A DNA stretch of 5,003 nucleotides from Desulfobacterales bacterium. Its GTDB lineage: Bacteria; Desulfobacterota; Desulfobacteria; Desulfobacterales; UBA2174_A. The notes beneath the pieces are model-generated. The model saw only the letters and a program-made list of their open reading frames with translations. It was not told the DNA's origin and made no database searches. Position 1 is the first letter of the stretch, and each line of letters begins with the position of its first letter. The stretch spans positions 1-5,003 of the forward strand of contig JALOPD010000394.1 of assembly GCA_025454075.1 (NCBI GenBank), in the 5' to 3' direction. Shown here piece by piece: positions 1 to 5,003 of the stretch. The position numbers and the translations under genes were made by a program.

Positions 1-56
1 TGTCAATTGCAGCGCCTCCCGGGTGCTGCCCGGAAGGCCGTTGCCGAGGGAGACGA

Positions 57-1319
57 ATGGAGATGGCGGGTGGGAGTCACAGCGATGTGCTGGTTGTCGG
101 AGGCGGGGTGGTCGGACTGGCCTGCGCCCATTACCTGGCCCAGGCGGGCCGCAGGGTGCGCGTCCTGGAGCAGGGCCCTGCCGGGGCGGGGGCGTCCTAC
201 GGCAACTGCGGGCTGGTGTTCGTGAGCGACATTGTGCCGCTGTGCGTGCCCGGCGCGGTGCGCAAGGAGATATTCGGCATGCTGCGGCGGAGTTCGCCGC
301 TTTACATCAAGCCGGCGTTCGATCCCGCCCGCATCGCCTGGCTGCTGCGGTTCGCCGGCATGTGCCGCGCCGATTTCCTGCCGCATGCCATGCGGGCGCG
401 CGCCGCCATCCTGGAAAGCTCGGCGCGGCTCTTCGAGGAGCTCGTTCAAGGCCGGGCCATCGAGGCCGAATACGAGCGGAAAGGCGTGCTGCTCGCCTTC
501 CGCACCGAAGCGGCCATGCGGGGCTACGAATGGGTGAACACGCGACTCGAACCGTATGGTCTGGCGGCCGAAGCGCTGGTGGGCAAGGCCCTGGCGGCGG
601 TGGAGCCGGCATTGCGTCCGGATATCTACGGCGCCTGGTACCATCGCGCGGACCGCCACCTGCGGCCGGAGCGGTTGCTGCAGTCCTGGAAACGTTCGCT
701 GACGGCGACGGGAGTCGCTATCGAGGAGGATTGCGGGTTGACCCGGTTCCGGGTCGCCGGCGACCGCATCGTCGCCGCAGCGACCGCCAAGGGAGAGCGC
801 TCCGCCGAACACTATGTGCTCGCGGCCGGCGCCTGGGCTTCGGATATCGCCAGACAGATCAACGTCAAGCTCCCTGTCCAGCCGGGCAAAGGTTACAGCA
901 TCACCATGGAACGGCCGGCGGTATGTCCCCGGATCCCCTGCTACCTCTACGAACGCCGAGTGGTGGCGACTCCCTGGCCGAGCGGGTACCGCATCGGGGG
1001 GACCATGGAATTCTCCGGGCTCAGCTTCAGCTTGAACACGGAACGGCTGCGCTCCCTCAAGACGGCCGCCGGAGAGTATCTCCGCGACCCGCTCGGATAT
1101 CCCGTGGTCGAGGAATGGGCCGGCTTGCGGCCCATGACCTACGACGACCTGCCGGTGATCGGCCTCGTGCCCCGTTGTCGCAACCTCATCCTGGCGACCG
1201 GCCACGGCATGCTGGGCATCACCACCGCTCCGGCGACGGGCAGGCTGGTGGCCGAGCTGGTCTGCGGCCGGCCGCCGCACATCGACCCGCAGCCCTTTGC
1301 GGTCAGTCGGTTTCGATGA
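57..1319 (+). CDS. DadA-like FAD-dependent D-amino-acid dehydrogenase/oxidase family protein
   Basis: This 420-residue protein belongs to the DAO/DadA flavoprotein family, which oxidatively deaminates amino acids (often D-amino acids or glycine/proline derivatives) to keto acids using bound FAD. Seen in the sequence: an N-terminal Rossmann strand DVLVVGGGVVG with the GxGxxG dinucleotide loop at residues 15-20, and Glu38 at the end of the second strand (VRVLEQG), the usual ribose-binding acid. The family block ASYGNCGL follows at 46-53. The C-terminal FAD-contacting segments are GLRPMTYDDLPVIG (about 356-369) and ATGHGMLGITTAP (380-392). The length matches DadA (about 410-435 aa). No signal peptide or membrane segment is evident; DadA-type enzymes are usually peripheral on the inner face of the membrane and pass electrons to the respiratory chain. 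The ATG at 57 has GAGGGAG at 46-52 upstream; an in-frame ATG at 63 is an alternative start. The stop overlaps the next ORF by ATGA. The exact substrate cannot be read from sequence: D-alanine dehydrogenase, glycine oxidase and hydroxyproline oxidase are all possible, so no symbol is given. The 56 bases upstream show no convincing promoter. Confidence 0.9.
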   Translation: MEMAGGSHSDVLVVGGGVVGLACAHYLAQAGRRVRVLEQGPAGAGASYGNCGLVFVSDIVPLCVPGAVRKEIFGMLRRSSPLYIKPAFDPARIAWLLRFAGMCRADFLPHAMRARAAILESSARLFEELVQGRAIEAEYERKGVLLAFRTEAAMRGYEWVNTRLEPYGLAAEALVGKALAAVEPALRPDIYGAWYHRADRHLRPERLLQSWKRSLTATGVAIEEDCGLTRFRVAGDRIVAAATAKGERSAEHYVLAAGAWASDIARQINVKLPVQPGKGYSITMERPAVCPRIPCYLYERRVVATPWPSGYRIGGTMEFSGLSFSLNTERLRSLKTAAGEYLRDPLGYPVVEEWAGLRPMTYDDLPVIGLVPRCRNLILATGHGMLGITTAPATGRLVAELVCGRPPHIDPQPFAVSRFR

Positions 1320-2206
1320 ACGCGGACGCCGACCTCGAAAGAGAAAAGGCGGCCTGGCTGCCGGCCAATTTGGAAGCAGGAGGGGCGAAGGTGGAGTTTA
1401 TTCCCGGATTTCAAGCGCAGGCGAGGCCGCAATCCTCCGCGTTGGGCTTTGCGTTCAAGGGCGGCAAGCTCCTGGTCTGCGTGGACCAGGGTCAGCCGCG
1501 CATCCCCGTCCTGCAGGAGGTGCCGTCATTAGACGCAGGTTCCGCATGGGTTCATTTCTTCGGTTCCCGGGACGGGGTCGCCTGCTACGCCGTCTGCCTG
1601 CCGGACGATTCCGGCGTGGATGGCCGTTTGGAACCCAGAGGGCTGCGCGAGCTCTTCGGACGAATGGACGAGGATCTGGTGTGGGTGGCCGGCCGCGCCG
1701 GGCAGCTGGTGCACTGGCACCGCAACCACCGCTTCTGCGGTCGCTGCGGAGGGCCCACCGAGGACCACCGGCCGGAGCGGGCCAAGTTCTGCCCGGCCTG
1801 CGGGTTGATCAATCATCCGCGCGTCTCGCCGGCCATCATCGTGGCGGTGGTAAAGGAGCGGCAGCTGCTGCTGGCGCACGCGCATCGCTTTCCGGCCAGA
1901 TTCTACAGCGTGCTGGCGGGGTTTGCGGAACCGGGCGAGACCCTGGAGGAGTGCGTGCAGCGCGAAGTCTTCGAAGAAGTCGGCGTGCAGGTGAAAAACA
2001 TCCGCTATTTCGGCAGCCAGCCCTGGCCCTTCCCGGACTCGCTCATGGTGGCCTTCACCGCCGAATACGCCGGCGGGCAGATCCGCGTCAACCCGGCGGA
2101 GATCAGCGAGGCCGGATGGTTCGCGGCCGCCGAGCTCCCCGAAATCCCGCCGCCCATCAGCATCGCCCGCCGGCTCATCGACTGGTTCTGCACAAACTTT
2201 CGCTGA
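1316..2206 (+). CDS. nudC: NudC, NAD(+)/NADH pyrophosphatase (Nudix hydrolase, zinc ribbon)
   Basis: NudC hydrolyses NAD(H) to NMN(H) and AMP and, in characterised bacteria, removes 5' NAD caps from RNA; it is cytosolic. From the ATG at 1316 the product has 296 residues. Seen in order: a variable N-terminal domain (about 26-125), a four-cysteine zinc ribbon (C141, C144, C159, C162), and the Nudix catalytic domain. The Nudix box runs from G202 to V224 and is complete: G-x5-E208-x7-R216-E217-x-x-E220-E221-x-G-V. The NudC signature SQPWPFP is at 234-240, the feature that separates NudC from other Nudix enzymes. The ATG overlaps the stop of the upstream oxidoreductase (ATGA), suggesting translational coupling, but it has little Shine-Dalgarno sequence. 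An in-frame GTG at 1391 lies 7 bases after a perfect AGGAGG and would give 271 residues starting VEFIPGF, closer to the usual size (E. coli NudC is 257 aa). I regard GTG 1391 as at least as likely as ATG 1316. Function is very secure, the start is not. Confidence 0.94.
   Translation: MNADADLEREKAAWLPANLEAGGAKVEFIPGFQAQARPQSSALGFAFKGGKLLVCVDQGQPRIPVLQEVPSLDAGSAWVHFFGSRDGVACYAVCLPDDSGVDGRLEPRGLRELFGRMDEDLVWVAGRAGQLVHWHRNHRFCGRCGGPTEDHRPERAKFCPACGLINHPRVSPAIIVAVVKERQLLLAHAHRFPARFYSVLAGFAEPGETLEECVQREVFEEVGVQVKNIRYFGSQPWPFPDSLMVAFTAEYAGGQIRVNPAEISEAGWFAAAELPEIPPPISIARRLIDWFCTNFR
1378..1393 (+). promoter_or_regulatory. Strong internal ribosome-binding site with GTG start inside nudC ORF
   Basis: A perfect AGGAGG at 1378-1383 is followed by a 7-base spacer and an in-frame GTG at 1391. 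The codons encoding it (GCA GGA GGG in the nudC frame) include A/G-ending choices less typical of the surrounding GC3-rich code, as expected if this stretch serves as a ribosome-binding site rather than as selected coding sequence. It supports a 271-residue NudC, with 1316-1390 becoming a short spacer between the two genes. Confidence 0.6.
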
Positions 2207-2234
2207 ATAACCGCCGCGTTACGCGGCGGTTATT
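2206..2234. terminator. Shared bidirectional rho-independent terminator between nudC and ktrA
   Basis: A perfect 13-bp inverted repeat has left arm AATAACCGCCGCG (2206-2218), loop TTA (2219-2221) and right arm CGCGGCGGTTATT (2222-2234). The GC-rich core is flanked by A/T ends, so each strand reads a GC stem closing into TTATT, with a further T in the plus direction. It lies exactly between convergent nudC (+, ends 2206) and ktrA (-, ends 2230), and the ktrA TAA stop (2232-2230) is inside the right arm. Placement and symmetry argue for termination in both directions. The U-tract is short, so efficiency is uncertain. Confidence 0.85.
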
Positions 2235-2877
2235 TGACTTTCTGTATGTCCTCCTCGCGGCCGACGATCACCAGCACGTCGCTGTCCTTGATGACCGAAC
2301 TCGCGCGCGGGACGAGCTGCAGGCTTTCCGAGAGCACGTCGCGGATGGCGATCACCTGCAGCTGATAGCGCTTGCGCAGGTCGAGTTCGGCCAGGCTTTT
2401 CCCGATGAACGCCGTGGGCGGGGCGAGCTCGCAGATGGTGTAGTCCTCGGAAATCGGCAGGTACTCCAGCACATTGGGGGAAATGATGCTCCGGGCCACC
2501 TTGTTGGCCATTTCGCGCTCGGGGATGATGGCCTCGCTGGCGCCCACCTTGAGCAGGATGCGCTTGTAGTCATCGTTCGGCACCTTGACGATGATCTCCC
2601 GGACCTGCATTTCCTTTAAATAGAGCGTCAGCAGGGTGCTGGCGGAAAGATCCTCCCCGAAGGAGATGACCACGGTGTCGTCGGCGGCGATGCCGATCGA
2701 TTCCAGGACTTCCTTGTTAGTGGCGTCGGCCAGCACCGCCTTGGTGCTGTGGTCCTTGATTCTCTGGACGATGTCCTTGTTCTTGTCGATCGCGACGACC
2801 TCGATCCCCTTGTCGTATAGTTGCCGGGCCAGCTGGGAGCCGAAGATTCCCAGCCCGATGACGACGACGCGTTTCAT
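2230..2877 (-). CDS. ktrA: KtrA/TrkA-family potassium uptake regulatory subunit (RCK domains)
   Basis: This 215-residue cytosolic protein is the nucleotide-binding gating ring subunit of a Ktr/Trk potassium uptake system; it binds the membrane channel KtrB/TrkH and opens or closes it in response to ATP/ADP or NAD(H). Seen in the sequence: an RCK_N Rossmann fold at about 1-120 with GLGIFG (residues 8-13, GxGxxG), Asp31 ending strand 2 (VVAID), the ADAT segment at 50-53, and GASEAIIPEREMANKVA at 112-128. A TrkA_C domain follows from about 137 to the C-terminus. One RCK_N plus one TrkA_C at about 215 aa is the size of KtrA, not of the doubled 458-aa E. coli TrkA. The ATG at 2877 is preceded by an excellent AGGAGG with a 7-base spacer. 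The gene begins 12 bases after the stop of ktrB on the same strand, so they form an operon. The gene is intact even though its partner ktrB is frameshifted. Confidence 0.95.
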   Translation of the reverse strand: MKRVVVIGLGIFGSQLARQLYDKGIEVVAIDKNKDIVQRIKDHSTKAVLADATNKEVLESIGIAADDTVVISFGEDLSASTLLTLYLKEMQVREIIVKVPNDDYKRILLKVGASEAIIPEREMANKVARSIISPNVLEYLPISEDYTICELAPPTAFIGKSLAELDLRKRYQLQVIAIRDVLSESLQLVPRASSVIKDSDVLVIVGREEDIQKVK

Positions 2878-2884
2878 CGCATCT

Positions 2885-2892
2885 CCTCCTTA
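2885..2892 (-). promoter_or_regulatory. ktrA ribosome-binding site fused to the ktrB stop codon
   Basis: On the minus strand the ktrB stop TAA (2892-2890) runs directly into AGGAGG (2890-2885), sharing a base, and the ktrA ATG follows after 7 bases. The compact stop/Shine-Dalgarno arrangement fixes the ktrA start and implies that ribosomes ending ktrB translation are positioned to initiate ktrA. Confidence 0.85.
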
Positions 2893-3369
2893 TCCGACGA
2901 TGACTCCTTCTTCCGCATAGGTGTAGCCTTTTTTCGAAACCATGCGGGCGAGCGAAAAGGCCAAGGTCAGCGGCCCCACGCGGCCGGCAAACATCATCAG
3001 AATGATGGCCAGCTTCTGGGACGTGTTCAGCGTGGGGGTCAGATTCATGGAAAGCCCAACGGTCCCGAACGCCGACGTGGTTTCGAAGATGTATTCCACG
3101 AAAAGATGGCGGCTTTCAGCGGCGCTGCCGCTGTGGTCCGACGAGAGCAGCATAACGGCGACAATGAGACAGATGGACAGCGTCGCCGCCAGGATGATGG
3201 AGATCGTGCGCTGCAACAGCTCGCGCGGAATGGTGCGGTTGAAAATATTGACGTCCTCGCGGCCTTGCGACCGGCTCCACATGATCAGAAACAGAAGGCT
3301 GATGCTGGTGGTCTTGACCCCGCCGCCGGTGGAGCCCGGGGAGGCGCCGATGAACATCAGGGCGATCAG
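2890..3369 (-). pseudogene. ktrB: KtrB/TrkH potassium channel subunit, 3' part after frameshift
   Basis: This is the C-terminal third of the KtrB/TrkH channel, read in a different frame from the 5' part. Homology-like sequence starts at the CTG at 3369 (LIALMFIGASPGSTGGG), the helix and glycine-rich gating-loop region after the third pore segment. It continues through the KtrB block REDVNIFNRTIPRELLQRTIS and a hydrophobic helix (SIILAATLSICLIVAVMLL). The fourth selectivity filter is FETTSAFGTVGLS (filter Gly codon at 3055-3057). A last helix (LAIILMMFAGRVGPLTLAFSLA) and the tail TYAEEGVIVG follow, ending in TAA. The open frame extends to a TTG at 3441, but 3370-3441 merely shadows the 5' part in another frame. 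An ATG at 3357, nine bases beyond the upstream TGA, could allow re-initiation but has no good Shine-Dalgarno. No frame joins this part to the 5' part, so I treat it as part of a disrupted gene, or of an intact gene with a sequence error. Confidence 0.85.
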
Positions 3370-3372
3370 TCC
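3366..3372 (-). other. Frame-disrupting junction (probable small deletion) in ktrB
   Basis: On the minus strand, frame A reads AAC ACG GTG GAC TGA, stopping at 3366. The continuing frame reads CTG ATC GCC CTG ATG from 3369. The two frames meet within GTGGACTG. To restore the frame, the number of missing bases must be 1 mod 3; eleven missing residues would correspond to 34 bases. Consistent with this, 2890-4274 is 1385 bases, which is 2 mod 3. The short repeat CTGAT occurs twice next to the junction (3369-3365 and 3360-3356). Confidence 0.8.
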
Positions 3373-4274
3373 ACCGTGTTGAACCCGGCCGTTCGCGGAG
3401 TGATCGACTGAAAGAGGGAGGCGAGCACCCGGTTGAGCCAAGGAAGCTCCTTCAGGGTCCGGTCGTTTTCGAACACAAAGAAGAGCGCGGCGCCGCCGAC
3501 GATCAGCAGACCGGTGGCGTACAGCACCACCTGGGTGTGAACCGAAAGCCGGCGTTGGTTCCCGAAGATGCGCATATGCAGTTCGTAGTGCACGACGAAG
3601 CCGATGCCGCCGGAGACGATGAGGGCCATCATCGTCAGGTTGACCACCGGGTCGCCCTGGTAAGACACCATGTTGTCGCTGAACAGCGAGAAGCCGGCGT
3701 TGTTGAAGGCGGAGATGGCGTGGAACACGGCGGTGTACAGCGCCTCGCTCCAGGGAAAATCCATGGAGAACCTAGCCCAGAGCAGAAGGGTTCCCGCGCA
3801 TTCGTATAGAAAAGTTGAGAGAAAAACGAACTTCAGGATGGGCTTGAGATCCCTGCGGGGCGCATGGAGGAAAACCGACTGCACGATGTCGCGTTCCTTT
3901 GAAGCAAGTCCATGTCCAAGCATGACGAAGAACACGGCCGAAAACGTCAGGATTCCCAGGCCGCCCACCTGGAAGAGAGCGATCAGGATCGTCTGCCCGG
4001 TCATGCTGAGATCCCGGCCGACGTCGATGGTGGCCAAGCCCGTGACGCACACGGCCGAGGCCGACTGGAAAAGCGCGTCGATCCAGGGCAGCGGCACGCC
4101 GGCGGCCGAGAAAGGAAGCCGAAGCAGCAGCCCGCCGGTCAGGATCGCGCCGACAAAGCTGAGGATGAAAAGCCTTTCGGGTGACAAATGGCGGGACAGC
4201 CAAAATATGAGGCGGCGCCAGTCTGCGCGCCGCCGTTCAGAGGCCGGGCGCTGTGGCATCATACCTTTGCGCAT
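3366..4274 (-). pseudogene. ktrB: KtrB/TrkH potassium channel subunit, 5' part, ends at premature TGA
   Basis: This is the N-terminal two thirds (302 residues from ATG 4274) of the membrane K+ channel subunit of a Ktr/Trk system. It has the repeated membrane-pore-membrane layout: a basic N-terminus, then a first helix (LFILSFVGAILTGGLLLRLPF, 35-55). Filter 1 is SAVCVTGLATID (Gly79), with a helix at 93-120. Filter 2 is HAISAFNNAGFSLFSD (Gly194), with helices at about 212-230 and 248-268. Filter 3 is SITPRTAGFNTVD (Gly297). The frame then hits TGA at 3368-3366, and the remaining third continues in another frame. From memory of KtrB proteins, about eleven residues normally separate NTVD from LI-LMFIG, and these are absent. 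That indicates a small deletion with a frame change rather than a single base slip. Start choice: ATG 4274 has GGAAA 7 bases upstream. A GTG at 4322 keeps the frame open but has no Shine-Dalgarno; ATGs at 4262 and 4259 are further options. Whole gene span is 2890-4274. Confidence 0.88.
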
Positions 4275-4296
4275 AAGGCGATTTCCAATTCCGAAC

Positions 4297-4314
4297 CGCC
4301 CCGGAGCGGGGGCG
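4297..4314 (-). other. GC-rich stem-loop in the kup-ktrB intergenic spacer
   Basis: Within the 128-base gap between kup (stop at 4403) and ktrB (start at 4274), CGCCCCG (4297-4303) can pair with CGGGGGCG (4307-4314), with one bulged G and a short loop. No U-run follows on the minus strand, so it is not a standard rho-independent terminator. It could be leader structure or chance in GC-rich DNA. No clear sigma-70 promoter is visible in the gap, so whether ktrB is transcribed from its own promoter or with kup is open. Confidence 0.3.
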
Positions 4315-4402
4315 AACGCCACTCAAATGTTCTGATGAATGCAATGGCGATTTCGGTCCAGGTGCCAATTTACATTCCGTTGCGTTGTTGCAGCGGAGGA
4401 TT

Positions 4403-5003
4403 CTAAAGCCGGATCTGAGCCCCCAGCTCGACCACCCGATTGGGCGGTATGCCGAAGTAGTCTGCCGGGTTAGCGGCGTTGCGGGACATGAATGCAAACA
4501 GGGTCTTCCGCCACCTGCGCATGGGGGAAGTGCCGCTCGTCAGCAGGGTCTCCCGGCCCAGGTAAAAGGTCGTCCGGGTCGGTTCCAGCGGCAGGCCCAA
4601 GCAGGCGGCAAGCCGCATGATCTTGGGGACGTTCGGCGTCTCCATGTAGCCGTACCACGCCACCAGCCGATAGAACCCCGACGGCAGGCGTTCGATGCGC
4701 AGACGGTCCTCGTCGGCCACGGCCGGCGTCTCCGCCGAGCGAATCGTCAGCAGCACCACGTGCTCGTGGAGCATGTGGTTGTGTTTGACATGGTGCAGCA
4801 AGGTGGGCGGAGTGCCTTCGGCGGAAATCGTCATGAACACGGCCGTCCCCCGCACCCGCGCCAGCGGATGGCGTTCGATGTCCGCCAAGAAGGCGTTCAG
4901 GGGAAGCAGGCCGCTGTAGAGCTGCTTGCGCAATTCCTCGCGCCCCTTGCGCCAGGATGAAAAGACGGTCGCGACCAGGAGCGCCACCACCAAGGCGATC
5001 CAG
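4403..5003 (-). CDS. kup: Kup (TrkD) family potassium transporter, C-terminal part, cut by window edge
   Basis: This is the C-terminal roughly 200 residues of a Kup/HAK/KT-type K+:H+ symporter, which imports potassium across the inner membrane independently of Ktr. The frame is open to the end of the window and reads W-I-A-L into VVALLVATVFSSWRKGRE, the end of the last transmembrane helix followed by the basic cytosolic boundary. The rest is the soluble Kup C-terminal domain, with its blocks in order: RVRGTAVFMT, LLHHVKHNHMLHEHVVLLTI, SGFYRLVAWYGYMETPNVP, TTFYLGRETLL, RWRKTLFAFMSRNAA, and the terminal block DYFGIPPNRVVELGAQIRL, which is strongly diagnostic. Complete Kup proteins are about 620-650 aa, so some two thirds of the gene, including most of the membrane core, lies beyond position 5003. 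The TTG near 4993 is an internal leucine, not the start. The stop is TAG (4405-4403). The gene lies upstream of ktrB on the same strand, making a potassium-uptake cluster. Confidence 0.95.
   Translation of the reverse strand, partial: WIALVVALLVATVFSSWRKGREELRKQLYSGLLPLNAFLADIERHPLARVRGTAVFMTISAEGTPPTLLHHVKHNHMLHEHVVLLTIRSAETPAVADEDRLRIERLPSGFYRLVAWYGYMETPNVPKIMRLAACLGLPLEPTRTTFYLGRETLLTSGTSPMRRWRKTLFAFMSRNAANPADYFGIPPNRVVELGAQIRL

Noticed and set aside
3..1280. Long minus-strand ORF (425 aa) opposite the DadA-like gene
   Set aside because: The translation is low-complexity, Arg/Gly/Pro/His-rich with no recognisable domain; it is an antisense shadow of a GC-rich gene whose plus-strand product has clear FAD-binding motifs.
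23..1315. Plus-strand frame of nudC open all the way back through the DadA-like gene (possible giant fusion)
   Set aside because: Upstream of about 1316 the translation is Arg/Gly/Ala-rich nonsense in the wrong frame of a well-supported gene; it is open only because GC-rich DNA has few stop codons.
1297..2619. 440-aa plus-strand ORF spanning nudC and antisense to ktrA
   Set aside because: It crosses a strong terminator and two genes with clear motifs in other frames, and its translation has no domain features.
3366..3372. Programmed ribosomal frameshift in ktrB
   Set aside because: There is no slippery heptamer at the junction, and residues usually present between the two blocks are missing, which frameshifting would not explain; a deletion fits better.
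4340..4375. Possible minus-strand sigma-70 promoter (TTGGCA as -35) upstream of ktrB
   Set aside because: The hexamer at the correct spacing (ATTGCA) is a poor -10 match; not supportable.
4377..4396. Hairpin CCGTTGC/GCAGCGG just downstream of kup as a terminator
   Set aside because: Only seven pairs including one G-T wobble, and no T-run follows on the minus strand; too weak to call.

Overview
The window is ordinary chromosomal DNA from a GC-rich bacterium. Genes are densely packed, third codon positions are strongly GC-biased, there are Shine-Dalgarno sites and operon-style overlaps, and I see no phage, insertion-sequence or CRISPR signals. The phylum cannot be fixed from this sequence. A pairing of KtrAB with a Kup-type potassium transporter would fit several Gram-negative groups, for example Geobacter-like deltaproteobacteria or Verrucomicrobiota, but that is a guess from memory of the families.

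Left part, plus strand (57-2206): a two-gene unit. The first gene encodes a DadA-like FAD-dependent amino-acid oxidoreductase. The second encodes NudC, the zinc-containing Nudix NAD(H) pyrophosphatase and RNA-decapping enzyme. They overlap by ATGA at 1316-1319, although nudC also has a better-looking GTG start at 1391 behind a perfect AGGAGG. A 13-bp perfect hairpin at 2206-2234 sits exactly between the two convergent transcription units and probably terminates both.

Right part, minus strand (2230-5003): a potassium-uptake cluster read from right to left. It holds the C-terminal third of a Kup transporter (cut by the window edge), then a KtrB/TrkH channel subunit, then the KtrA/TrkA NAD-binding gating subunit. 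KtrA and KtrB form one uptake system and Kup is an independent one, so the cluster carries two mechanistically different K+ importers.

The most notable feature is that ktrB is broken. Its reading frame shifts at about 3366-3372, between the third selectivity-filter segment and the following helix, and about eleven residues normally found there appear to be missing. This points to a small deletion (length 1 mod 3, about 34 bp) in the genome or the assembly rather than a programmed frameshift. The flanking ktrA and its ribosome-binding site are intact. I found no evidence for a previously undescribed system in this window.
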